A stretch of DNA of 64,000 nt from Thalassospira lohafexi. GTDB taxonomy: Bacteria > Pseudomonadota > Alphaproteobacteria > Rhodospirillales > Thalassospiraceae. Below are positions 11,792 through 20,168 of this stretch, piece by piece. The translations under genes were made by a program, and so were the position numbers. Location of the stretch: contig NZ_NXGX01000001.1 of the NCBI RefSeq assembly GCF_002844275.1, positions 434,001 through 498,000 on the forward strand, given 5' to 3'. The notes beneath the pieces are model-generated. The model was not told where the DNA came from. It was given only the letters and a program-made list of their open reading frames with translations, and made no database searches. Position 1 is the first letter of the stretch, and each line of letters starts with the position of its first letter.

Positions 11792-11830
11792 AAAGTTAGG
11801 CTTGACTAACTTTGGAAGCCGCGTCATAAA
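11792..11830 (+). promoter_or_regulatory. mntH promoter overlapped by a perfect palindromic operator
   Basis: AAAGTTAG (11792-11799), six bases, CTAACTTT (11806-11813) is a perfect 8-6-8 inverted repeat. A -35 box TTGACT (11803-11808) lies inside it, and a -10-like CATAAA follows 16 bases later (11825-11830). A bound dimer would block polymerase. The 22-base size resembles MntR-type boxes, but the sequence is not the E. coli or Bacillus consensus, so the repressor identity is inferred from the downstream transporter. Confidence 0.65.
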
Positions 11831-11879
11831 TAGTGACCTTACAGACCGTAAGGGTATTTCACAGTCAGGCCGTTTTCAG

Positions 11880-13238
11880 ATGTCCGAAGCCAAGCAAGCC
11901 CCCGCACGTGATGCGGGATGGCGCAGTGACGCATCCGATCCATCCTTGATGGAGGTGTTTCGATCCATTGCCGTGTCCAACCAGTCGGGAAAATTCCGTA
12001 AGTTTCTGGCCTTTGCCGGGCCGGGGTATCTGGTTGCGGTCGGCTATATGGACCCGGGAAACTGGGCGACATCACTGGCCGGTGGATCGCAGTTTGGCTA
12101 TGCGTTGCTGTTTGTCGCCTTGTTATCCAACGTCATGGCGATTGTTTTGCAATCACTATGCGCGCGGCTGGCCATCGGGTCAGGCCGCGATCTTGCGCAG
12201 GCGTGCCGGGATGCGTTTCCGAACTGGGTGTCATGGCCGCTTTGGGTTTTGGCGGAACTGGCCATCTGTGCGACCGATCTGGCCGAAGTGATCGGGACGG
12301 CGATTGCGCTTAATCTGTTGTTTTCGATCCCGCTTGAATTGGGGGTTCTGATCACAGCAGCCGATGTCCTTTTGATCCTGTGGTTACAGGGGCGCGGGTT
12401 TCGCTGGGTCGAAGGATTTATCATCTCATTACTGGCGGTGATATCGGTCTGCTTTGGGGTTCAGATTGCGATGGCCAACCCCGATTGGCATGGGGTGATT
12501 GTCGGTTTTGCCCCGACAGTCGATCTGATTGGCAATCAGAATATGCTGTATCTGGCACTTGGCATTATTGGTGCAACGGTGATGCCTCATAACCTCTATC
12601 TGCATTCGGGCATTGTGCAGACGCGGGCCTATGAGCACACCCCCGAAGGCAAGCGTGAGGCGCTTAAATATGCCACGCTTGATTCCACCATTGCCCTGTC
12701 ATTTGCGCTTCTGATCAATGCATCGATCCTAATATTGGCGGCCGCCACGTTCCATGTCGCGGGACGCACGAATGTCGATGATATCGGGATTGCCCATGAG
12801 TTGCTGGCGCCGTTACTGGGCGCATCGGTTGCCCCGGCCCTGTTTGCCATTGCACTTTTATGTTGCGGGCTCAGTTCGACGGTGACCGCGACCATGGCCG
12901 GTCAGATCGTGATGGAAGGGTTTATCAACATTCGCCTGCCCAACTGGATGCGGCGGTTGGTGACCCGCCTGATTGCGATTGTCCCGGCGATTGCCGTGAC
13001 GGTGATTTACGGTGAAGGGCAAACCGCCAAGCTTTTGATCCTGTCGCAGGTGGTTTTGAGTTTCCAGCTGCCGTTTGCCGTGGTGCCGCTTGTGATGTTT
13101 ACCGCGTCGCGTGAAAAGATGGGTGATTTGCGGGCGCCGATGTGGCTGACGATTGCCGCATCGCTGATTGCAGCGATCATCATCGCGCTGAACATCAAGC
13201 TGCTTTATGACATCACGTTTAATGATGTGATGATCTGA
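11880..13238 (+). CDS. mntH: NRAMP family divalent metal (Mn2+/Fe2+) transporter
   Basis: A 452-residue inner-membrane proton-coupled metal importer with about 11 hydrophobic segments. The family metal-site motifs are present: [12 protein letters not shown] in TM1 and [11 protein letters not shown] in TM6. I start at 11880 (MSEAKQ); the frame opens 46 codons earlier but that part covers the promoter and operator. An N-terminal hydrophilic stretch of about 45 residues precedes TM1. The palindrome at 11792-11813 suggests metal-dependent repression. Manganese rather than iron is the usual bacterial substrate; here it is inferred. Confidence 0.9.
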   Translation: MSEAKQAPARDAGWRSDASDPSLMEVFRSIAVSNQSGKFRKFLAFAGPGYLVAVGYMDPGNWATSLAGGSQFGYALLFVALLSNVMAIVLQSLCARLAIGSGRDLAQACRDAFPNWVSWPLWVLAELAICATDLAEVIGTAIALNLLFSIPLELGVLITAADVLLILWLQGRGFRWVEGFIISLLAVISVCFGVQIAMANPDWHGVIVGFAPTVDLIGNQNMLYLALGIIGATVMPHNLYLHSGIVQTRAYEHTPEGKREALKYATLDSTIALSFALLINASILILAAATFHVAGRTNVDDIGIAHELLAPLLGASVAPALFAIALLCCGLSSTVTATMAGQIVMEGFINIRLPNWMRRLVTRLIAIVPAIAVTVIYGEGQTAKLLILSQVVLSFQLPFAVVPLVMFTASREKMGDLRAPMWLTIAASLIAAIIIALNIKLLYDITFNDVMI

Positions 13239-13263
13239 TCGGCAGGGCATCGTTTGACATGCA

Positions 13264-13293
13264 AAGAAGGGCTGCCGTGTGGCAGCCCTTCTT
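13264..13293. terminator. Bidirectional terminator between mntH and msrP
   Basis: A perfect 13-base stem, AAGAAGGGCTGCC with GGCAGCCCTTCTT, with loop GTGT between convergent genes. Confidence 0.75.
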
Positions 13294-13321
13294 CGTTGGG
13301 ACGTCGTGGGTCGGGGAGGGA

Positions 13322-14290
13322 TTACATAAACAGTTTTTCGTCTTCCATGCCCTTGTACATATCAGCCACATAGTCGCCGTAGCCGTTGTAAATCTGGGTC
13401 GGGACGGTTTCGCCGTTATTGAGCAGGCGTTCCTGTGCCTGACTCCAGCGCGGATGGGGGACTTTGGGGTTCACATTGGCCCAGAAACCGTATTCATCCT
13501 TGTTGAGTTCTTCCCAGAAGCTAACCGGGCGTTTGTCGGTAAAGGTGATACGCACTATCGACTTGATGTTTTTGAACCCGTATTTCCACGGGGTGACCAA
13601 ACGCAGCGGTGCACCGTTTTGTTTGGGCATTTCTTCGCCGTAGATGCCTGTGGCAATCATGGTCAGCTCGTTGGTGGCCTCGGCCATCGACAGGCCTTCG
13701 ACGTAAGGCCATGGATACCAGAACTGGCGCAGGCCCGGCATGGTTTCTTTTTGGCTGGCGGTTTCCATTTCGACATATTTTGCGCCTGACAATGGCTTGG
13801 CAAAATCAACCAGTGCTTTCATCGGAAAGCCTGACCACGGGACGGTCATGGCCCATGCTTCGACACAGCGAAAACGATAGACCCGCTCTTCAAGCGGCAT
13901 TTTGCGCACCAGGTCTTCGAAATCGATTTCAATCGGCTTTTCGACCATCCCGTCGATCTTGACCGTCCATGGACGCAGTTTAAGCGCCTGTGCGGCTGAT
14001 GAGATGGATTTGTGTGACCCGAATTCATAGAAGTTGTTATAGGTCAGCGCCTTGGCCTTTTCGGTCATTTCGCGATCAACGGTATAGGCCGGATTGCGGG
14101 TCACCGGATAAAGGTCGGCGGTGGGGCTTGTCCCTTGTGCAAGGGCACTGCCAAGCGGCATGGCTGCGGCGGAAGCACCGATTGAACCAGCAGCAATCCC
14201 TTTTAGAAACTGCCGGCGGTTTTTATAAACCGCTTCGGGGGTGGCTTCACGTTCCGGGATTTCCCAGCCTTTGTTGCGGCGTATCAGCAT
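13322..14290 (-). CDS. msrP: Protein-methionine-sulfoxide reductase catalytic subunit MsrP
   Basis: A 322-residue periplasmic molybdoenzyme of the sulfite-oxidase fold that repairs oxidised methionine in envelope proteins. It has a Tat signal (NRRQFLKG, then a hydrophobic stretch to about residue 50), and the molybdenum-ligating cysteine is in YRFRCVEAWAMTVPWSGFP. The start at 14290 has a near-perfect RBS, GGAGGAAG. The usual partner gene msrQ (haem membrane subunit) is not adjacent: downstream there is only a terminator and mntH. Electrons must therefore come from an unlinked msrQ or another donor. Confidence 0.92.
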   Translation of the reverse strand: MLIRRNKGWEIPEREATPEAVYKNRRQFLKGIAAGSIGASAAAMPLGSALAQGTSPTADLYPVTRNPAYTVDREMTEKAKALTYNNFYEFGSHKSISSAAQALKLRPWTVKIDGMVEKPIEIDFEDLVRKMPLEERVYRFRCVEAWAMTVPWSGFPMKALVDFAKPLSGAKYVEMETASQKETMPGLRQFWYPWPYVEGLSMAEATNELTMIATGIYGEEMPKQNGAPLRLVTPWKYGFKNIKSIVRITFTDKRPVSFWEELNKDEYGFWANVNPKVPHPRWSQAQERLLNNGETVPTQIYNGYGDYVADMYKGMEDEKLFM

Positions 14291-14428
14291 TGCTTCCTCC
14301 AAAATCGCACTGAACATAATGTCCGCGCAAAATGACATTCGGGCAAGTCACGCCTCGGTGAACAGCCAGTGAGACGTGTTTGATTTCAGTTTGTTGGTCC
14401 TTGTTGGTACGGCGACAAACCGCGAATT

Positions 14429-14510
14429 GATCAATTTTTCCATCAATTGATCGTGCGAAGTGATCGACAGATAGGTATTGTGATCGAAATCAGATCAAAT
14501 CAGGGTGGTG
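14429..14510. promoter_or_regulatory. GATC-rich region upstream of the LysR gene
   Basis: GATCAATT-N8-AATTGATC (14429-14452) is a perfect 8-base inverted repeat. Five GATC tetramers fall within about 70 bases before the LysR start. It is probably the autoregulatory site of the LysR protein; this is inference. Confidence 0.45.
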
Positions 14511-14514
14511 GTAC

Positions 14515-15408
14515 GTGTTTGAGTTCAAAGATATCGAAATATTGCAAGATATCGTCAAGGCCGGTGGATTTCGCGCAGCAGCGCAGAAATACAACCTGTC
14601 GCAATCGGCGATTTCAGCCCGCGTTTCCGCGCTTGAAAAGAAGCTGGGCATGATGCTGTTTGACCGCAGCAACCGGCAGGTGCGCCTGACTGCGGCGGGG
14701 TTACGGTTTATCGAGGAAGCGCAGCGTTTATCGCGGGCACGTGATCGCATCTGGCAGGAGCTGACACATCCCGGCGAGCTTAGCGGGACGGTCAGGATCG
14801 GGGTTGCGGAAACCATCGTGCATACGTTGCTGACCGATATGCTTAACACGTTAAAAGATGACTTTCCCAAGGTCCGGTTTGAATTATCGGTTGATACATC
14901 CGGGCAGCTTAGCAAGGCGTTGAGTGATGATGATATGGATGTCGCGATCATGTTGCGCGAATCCGTGCCGCAAGGGGCCGTTGCCGCGCCGCTTAAGCCA
15001 GTTGAGCTTGGCTGGTACTGTGCCGAAGATCTGGAATTGGGCGACGCACCCTTGACGTTACGCGATCTGGCCGAGCACGCAATTGTGACTTTTCCCAAAG
15101 GAACGCCGCCGTTTCGTGAAGTCGAAAGTATCTTTGCCGCCCCCGATATTTCACAACCGGCCCTGCATGGTTCGGCATCGCTTTCGACGGTCAAACATTT
15201 GGTGGCGGGGGGCTTTGGAATTGGGGTTTTACCAACACTTATGGTCAAGAATTCCGAGTGGGCCGACCATATCAAACCGATCCCGGTTTTGCCTGAAGCA
15301 TCGCTGACAGCATTGCATTTTGTCATCACTTATTACGCCGAACGGAACGGTGAAATTGGCGCGGCTATTCAGGAGGCAGCGCGACTGTCAGATCAAATTG
15401 ATCGTTAA
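14515..15408 (+). CDS. LysR family transcriptional regulator
   Basis: A 297-residue LysR-type regulator starting at GTG. The N-terminal winged helix has FRAAAQKYNLSQSAISARVSALEKKLG, followed by a linker helix and a two-lobed effector domain (VRIGVAETIVHTLLTDML). It is co-directional with and 76 bases upstream of the DUF1445-TRAP-amidase genes, so it probably senses the substrate of that pathway. The effector is unknown. Confidence 0.88.
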   Translation: MFEFKDIEILQDIVKAGGFRAAAQKYNLSQSAISARVSALEKKLGMMLFDRSNRQVRLTAAGLRFIEEAQRLSRARDRIWQELTHPGELSGTVRIGVAETIVHTLLTDMLNTLKDDFPKVRFELSVDTSGQLSKALSDDDMDVAIMLRESVPQGAVAAPLKPVELGWYCAEDLELGDAPLTLRDLAEHAIVTFPKGTPPFREVESIFAAPDISQPALHGSASLSTVKHLVAGGFGIGVLPTLMVKNSEWADHIKPIPVLPEASLTALHFVITYYAERNGEIGAAIQEAARLSDQIDR

Positions 15409-15435
15409 AAACGATCATAAATCATTTAAAATGAT
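15400..15435. promoter_or_regulatory. Two adjacent inverted repeats before the TRAP operon
   Basis: GATCGTT-N3-AACGATC (15400-15416, overlapping the LysR stop) and ATCATTT-A-AAATGAT (15421-15435). A TTGACA-like sequence (CTTGACAAG, 15438-15446) follows. This is a plausible LysR operator and promoter for the downstream operon. Confidence 0.45.
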
Positions 15436-15484
15436 TACTTGACAAGATCGGTTCCATTTCTCAATCTTTCGTCAGAGGCAGAGA

Positions 15485-16360
15485 ATGGGACTGAAAATGA
15501 CCGCACCAAAAAGCGCCACCCGTTCCGTTGACACCAATTTGGATGATATTTCGCGGATCACGCCATTGGCGTTGCGCACATCAATCCGACGTGGCGAGCA
15601 CACAGGAACGACGACCGGTTTTTCGTCAGGGTACCTTCAGGGGAACCTTGCGATTTTACCGGCGGACTATGCCGACGAGTTTTTGCAGTTCTGTTCAAAG
15701 AACCCCAAATCATGCCCACTGATCGGCATGTCTGAACCGGGATCGCCCCACATCCCGGAACTGGGCATTGATCTTGATATCCGAACCGATCTTGCGGGTT
15801 ATCGCGTTTTTCGTGGTAGTGCCGAATACACCAGCGTCACGGACGTCTCCGATGTCTGGCGTGATGATCTGGTGACGTTCGTTCTGGGATGTTCATTTTC
15901 ATTCGAAGCGGCCATTACGCGCGGCGGTGTGCGGTTACGCCACATGGATGCGAACCGTAATGTGCCGATGTATGTGACAAATATCGCAACCACCCCGGCC
16001 GGACGTTTTCACGGTCCCTTGGTGGTTTCGATGCGATCTTTTGCGCCCGGTGATGCGATCCGGGCGATCCTGTATTCCGACAGATATCGTCTGGCCCACG
16101 GCGCACCGGTTCATATCGGTGATCCATCGCAGATCGGTATTGCGGATATTATGAAACCGGATTTTGGCGATGAACCCGTCATCAACGAGGGGGACATCCC
16201 GGTTTTCTGGGCGTGCGGAGTCACGCCACAAATGGCAATTCGCAACGCGTTGCCGGATTTTGCCATCACGCACGAACCGGGCTTGATGCTTGTAACCGAC
16301 GTTCTTGCAGAAGCCGCGGAATTTTCCCTTCAGACGTCACCAAAACCAAATCAATCATAA
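15485..16360 (+). CDS. DUF1445/YcsI family putative hydro-lyase
   Basis: A 291-residue cytoplasmic protein of the YcsI family (annotated as putative hydro-lyase; D-glutamate cyclase is the eukaryotic relative). Visible family features are the N-terminal HTGTTTGFSSGYLQGNLAILP segment, LGCSFSFEAAI in the middle and IPVFWACGVTPQ near the C-terminus. The pairing with TRAP permease, DUF2848 and amidase genes suggests it works on an imported small acid or amide. The reaction is not known from sequence. It starts the operon behind the LysR regulator. Confidence 0.82.
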   Translation: MGLKMTAPKSATRSVDTNLDDISRITPLALRTSIRRGEHTGTTTGFSSGYLQGNLAILPADYADEFLQFCSKNPKSCPLIGMSEPGSPHIPELGIDLDIRTDLAGYRVFRGSAEYTSVTDVSDVWRDDLVTFVLGCSFSFEAAITRGGVRLRHMDANRNVPMYVTNIATTPAGRFHGPLVVSMRSFAPGDAIRAILYSDRYRLAHGAPVHIGDPSQIGIADIMKPDFGDEPVINEGDIPVFWACGVTPQMAIRNALPDFAITHEPGLMLVTDVLAEAAEFSLQTSPKPNQS

Positions 16361-16387
16361 ACGACTTATCAGAGAGGACTTAATCTC

Positions 16388-17440
16388 ATGAAAAAGATGG
16401 TTTCTTCGCTTTTGGCTGTATCGGCACTTGGTGCCGGTTTTGTTGCCCCCCCTGCTTTCGCCGAAGAACTTTCGGTTGTCGGCAGCTGGAGCAGCCTGCC
16501 GCTTTATAAACAGTATGAAAACACCTTCTGGACCGAAACGCTTCCGGCAGATTCAAACGGTGACATCACCGTTCAGATGACCACCCATGATCAGATGGGC
16601 ATTGGCGGTGGCGACGTGTTTCGTTTGCTGAGCGACGGTGTTTTTGACGTTGCCATGACGGTTGGTGATTACGCGGTCGGTGATGCGCCAGAACTTGAAG
16701 GCCTTGATGTGCCGCTGGTGGCAAATACCGCCGCCGAGGCAAAGGCCATGGTCGAAGCAGCCCGCCCAATGGTTGATGACATCTTTGAAACCCGTTTCAA
16801 TTCCAAGGTTCTTGCCATTGCACCTTATCCGCCGCAGGTGGTTTTCTGTGCGGGTGAAGTGAATTCAATCACTGATCTTAAAGGCAAAAAAGTCCGTGGT
16901 TCGGGCCGTATGACCACCAAGTTCCTTGAAGCACTGGGTGCGAACGGTGTGAATGTGGCGTTTTCGGAAGTCCCGGGGGCGCTTGAACGTGGTGTGATCG
17001 ATTGCGCTGTCACCGGTGCTGGTTCCGGGTACAGTGCAGGTTGGTGGGAAGTATCCGACCATCTGATGACCATTCCGCTGGGCGGCTGGGATCCGGTTGT
17101 TACCGCGATGAACCTTGATAAGTGGAATTCATTGTCGGCGGAAACCCAGAAATTCATCACCGATAAAATCACGACCAAATTCGAAGCCCCAGCTTGGGCA
17201 TCTGCCGCAGATGCGTTGAAAAATGATGTAGCGTGTTTGACCGGTAATGGCACCTGCCCGGCGGGTGATCCGGCGAACATGACGCTGGTTGATGTGTCTG
17301 ATGCCGACGTTGCACAGGCAAAATCCATCCTGACCGAGACGGTCCTGCCAGAATGGGCAGAACGTGCAGGTGATGACTGGGTTGCGCGCTGGAACGATAG
17401 CGTTGGCAAAACGGTCGGTGTTACCGTACCGCTGAACTAA
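16388..17440 (+). CDS. TRAP transporter substrate-binding protein (DctP family)
   Basis: A 350-residue periplasmic binding protein with a Sec signal ending near FAEE (residue 26). DctP-fold landmarks are DLKGKKVRGSGRMTTKFLEALGANGV, containing the conserved arginine that usually clamps a substrate carboxylate, and a long C-terminal helix. It captures an organic acid for the dctQM pump encoded immediately downstream. The substrate is unknown. It lies 27 bases after the DUF1445 gene. Confidence 0.9.
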   Translation: MKKMVSSLLAVSALGAGFVAPPAFAEELSVVGSWSSLPLYKQYENTFWTETLPADSNGDITVQMTTHDQMGIGGGDVFRLLSDGVFDVAMTVGDYAVGDAPELEGLDVPLVANTAAEAKAMVEAARPMVDDIFETRFNSKVLAIAPYPPQVVFCAGEVNSITDLKGKKVRGSGRMTTKFLEALGANGVNVAFSEVPGALERGVIDCAVTGAGSGYSAGWWEVSDHLMTIPLGGWDPVVTAMNLDKWNSLSAETQKFITDKITTKFEAPAWASAADALKNDVACLTGNGTCPAGDPANMTLVDVSDADVAQAKSILTETVLPEWAERAGDDWVARWNDSVGKTVGVTVPLN

Positions 17441-17470
17441 GTTTCAGCAATAGGCGGAGAGGCCGGAACA

Positions 17471-18019
17471 GTGACCAATACATTGATTGCGGCCATCCGC
17501 CGCACAAACCGCATTATCGCGTTGCTCGTCGGACTTGTTCTGACGGGCACCGTGATCCTGATTATCGCAGAAATCGTGCTGCGCGAAGTCGGTATATCGC
17601 TTGGCGGTGCCGAAGAAATATCAGGATATGTTATGGCAGGCGTTGCCAGTTGGGGGATGTCATATGCCCTGACCGAGCTTGCCCATGTCCGCATTGATTT
17701 GATCCGGTTGCGTTTGCAGACACGCGGTCGGGCGTTGCTTGACCTGATTGCGATTGTGGCTTTGGCCGGGGTGGCATCACTTGTTGCGTTTCAATGCTGG
17801 CCGGTGCTTGAAAAAACCATCGAACGCGGATCGCGGGCCAATACTACACTTGAAACGCCCCTTTGGATTCCACAGACGATCTGGCTTTCGGGCTGGATCT
17901 GGTTTGCGGCGTCGGCCTGCGTTCTTGTCATCCTGTCATTGGTATTGATGATGCGTCGCGATTTTGATCAGGCCGATGCGCTTGTCGGTGCGCGCTCCGA
18001 AGTGGAGCTTGAGACATGA
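17471..18019 (+). CDS. TRAP transporter small permease (DctQ family)
   Basis: A 182-residue inner-membrane protein with four hydrophobic segments, starting at GTG with a purine-rich RBS. It is the small subunit that joins the large DctM channel. The typical motif EEISGYVMAGVASWGMSYAL is present. It overlaps the next gene by four bases (ATGA), indicating translational coupling. Confidence 0.88.
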   Translation: MTNTLIAAIRRTNRIIALLVGLVLTGTVILIIAEIVLREVGISLGGAEEISGYVMAGVASWGMSYALTELAHVRIDLIRLRLQTRGRALLDLIAIVALAGVASLVAFQCWPVLEKTIERGSRANTTLETPLWIPQTIWLSGWIWFAASACVLVILSLVLMMRRDFDQADALVGARSEVELET

Positions 18020-19296
18020 TTTTTGCTGTAACCGCATCCCTTTTGGGCTTTTTGGCCTTATCCATCCCGGTCGGGATTGTTCTGTTTCTGCTGGGCATTG
18101 GTGTTGACCAGTTCTTTACCCCGTTCCCGCTTTTGCGCGGGCTGGGTCAGGTTGTCTGGTCATCGTCAAACTCATCAACCCTGATCGCCATTCCATTCTT
18201 TGTCCTGTTGGGCGAAATTCTGGTGCGTGGCGGGATTGCCGAAAAAACCTATGAAGCGCTGGATAAATGGTTTTCCTGGCTTCCTGGTGGGTTGATCCAC
18301 GCCAATATCGGGACCGCGACGATGTTTTCGGCAACGTCAGGATCATCGGTGGCCACGGCGGCCACGGTTGCAACGGTGGCGATGCCGCAGGCCGAAAAGC
18401 TTGGCTATGATCCAAAACTGTTTTCCGGGGCGATTGCGGCGGGCGGTACACTTGGCATCATGATCCCGCCGTCGATCAATCTGATCGTTTACGGGTTCCT
18501 GACCGAAACATCCATTCCACGCCTGTTTCTGGCGGGTTTGGTGCCGGGGCTTGTGATGGCGGTTGCCTTCATGCTGGTCACGGTTGTTCTATGCAAAATC
18601 AAACCGTCGCTTGGCGGCCAAAGCCGGTCATTTACATGGTCGGAACGTATCGGAAGCCTGCGACATCTGATCCCGATCCTGATCCTGTTTATCGCGGTGA
18701 TCGGATCAATCTATGCCGGGTGGGCGACACCGACCGAGTCTGCGGCCATCGGGGTTGTGATTGCCATGTTGATCGCCGCCTTTAACCGGGGTGTTTCCAA
18801 TGACATGATTAAATTGTGTCTGGTCGGAACCGTTCGGATTACCGCCATGATCATGCTTGTGATCATCGGGGCGTATTTCCTGAACTTTACCCTGACGGCG
18901 GCGGGCATGGGACGTGAACTTAAAGACCTTTTGACCGGTCTTAATTTCAGCCCGATGGGCACCCTCATGGTCGTAATCGCCCTTTATATTGTGCTGGGTT
19001 TCTTCATCGAAACCCTGTCACTGATGGTGGCGACCATTCCGATCATTGTACCGATCATGACCGGCATGGGATTTGATAAGGTCTGGTTTGGCATTCTTTT
19101 GATCGTTCTGATCGAGATGGCGTTGATCACCCCGCCTGTTGGCTTGAACCTTTATGTTGTGCAGGGGGCGCGAAAATCCGGACGTCTTTCCGAGGTCATG
19201 CTGGGCACGATCCCGTTTGTTCTGGTGATGATGGCGATGATTGTCGGCCTGATCTTCCTGCCGCAACTGGCCTTGTTCCTGCCTGATTACCTTTAG
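18016..19296 (+). CDS. TRAP transporter large permease (DctM family)
   Basis: A 426-residue polytopic membrane protein, the sodium-coupled channel subunit. Family motifs include SSSNSSTLIAIPFFVLLGE, ATSGSSVATAATVATVAMP, GGTLGIMIPPSINLIVYG and a late MALITPPVGLNLYVV, with about 12 hydrophobic segments. It completes a full dctPQM set. A GC-rich imperfect hairpin at 19335-19357 separates it from the DUF2848 gene. Confidence 0.92.
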   Translation: MIFAVTASLLGFLALSIPVGIVLFLLGIGVDQFFTPFPLLRGLGQVVWSSSNSSTLIAIPFFVLLGEILVRGGIAEKTYEALDKWFSWLPGGLIHANIGTATMFSATSGSSVATAATVATVAMPQAEKLGYDPKLFSGAIAAGGTLGIMIPPSINLIVYGFLTETSIPRLFLAGLVPGLVMAVAFMLVTVVLCKIKPSLGGQSRSFTWSERIGSLRHLIPILILFIAVIGSIYAGWATPTESAAIGVVIAMLIAAFNRGVSNDMIKLCLVGTVRITAMIMLVIIGAYFLNFTLTAAGMGRELKDLLTGLNFSPMGTLMVVIALYIVLGFFIETLSLMVATIPIIVPIMTGMGFDKVWFGILLIVLIEMALITPPVGLNLYVVQGARKSGRLSEVMLGTIPFVLVMMAMIVGLIFLPQLALFLPDYL

Positions 19297-19423
19297 GGGC
19301 CGGGCAGGTTCCTTCATCACACCATTTGGCTGACGGGCCGGGTATATCCCGGTCCGGGCCCCTTCATTGTGCCGGGCTTTGATCTTGGCACCCCCAAAAA
19401 TTCAAGAATACTGGGACATCAAC

Positions 19424-20107
19424 ATGCAGATGACATTCACTCTTGCGGGCACAGAAGTCAGTTTTGATATTGCCCATTGCACGGTTGCCGGCTGGACCGG
19501 GCGCGATGCGGCGGCCATTCAGCATCATATTGATGAACTGGCCGAAATTGGCGTAAAGCCGCCATCAAGTGTGCCGCTTTATTACCGCACCGCATCGGGC
19601 ATGGTCACCCAGCAAGACGCCATTGAAGTGGTTGGTAAAGGCACATCGGGCGAGATCGAGCCGTTCCTGATTGCGAACGACGGTGTGCTTTATCTTGGTT
19701 TGGCGTCGGATCATACCGACCGTGAACTTGAAGCCCATTCTGTCGCGCTTTCCAAACAGATTTGCGAAAAACCGGTGGCATCGGAAATCTGGCGGTTTGA
19801 TGAGGTCAAAGATCATATCGAACAGATTGAAATGCGGTCTTGGGTACAGGAAAAAGATGGCGATGACTGGGTGCTATATCAGGAAGGTACGATTGCCTCG
19901 ATCCGGCCTTTGATCGACCTTATCGATGGTTCCGGGCTGATGAGTACATCAGACAAAGGCAAGGCATCGGTGATGCTGTGTGGCACTCTTGGTGCAAAGG
20001 GCGGGGTTCGTCCGGCCCGTCGTTTTAAAATGGCATTGCATGACCCGGTACTTGATCGCACCATCGAGCACGCCTATGACATTAAGGAACTGCCCGAAAT
20101 CGCCTAA
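19424..20107 (+). CDS. DUF2848 family protein
   Basis: A 227-residue soluble protein matching DUF2848, a family with a possible distant fumarylacetoacetate-hydrolase-like fold. Seen: PSSVPLYYRTASGM near residue 50, GLASDHTDRELEAHSV near residue 110, and a late MALHDPVLDRTIEHAYDI. No experimentally anchored function. Starts at 19424 or 19430 are both possible and the RBS is weak. The context between dctM and an amidase argues for a step in breakdown of the imported compound. Confidence 0.75.
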   Translation: MQMTFTLAGTEVSFDIAHCTVAGWTGRDAAAIQHHIDELAEIGVKPPSSVPLYYRTASGMVTQQDAIEVVGKGTSGEIEPFLIANDGVLYLGLASDHTDRELEAHSVALSKQICEKPVASEIWRFDEVKDHIEQIEMRSWVQEKDGDDWVLYQEGTIASIRPLIDLIDGSGLMSTSDKGKASVMLCGTLGAKGGVRPARRFKMALHDPVLDRTIEHAYDIKELPEIA

Positions 20108-20168
20108 GTCCTTAACTTGGGGCAATTTGGTGCGCAGAGAAAAAACATAACAGGACGGAGGCTGCCTG

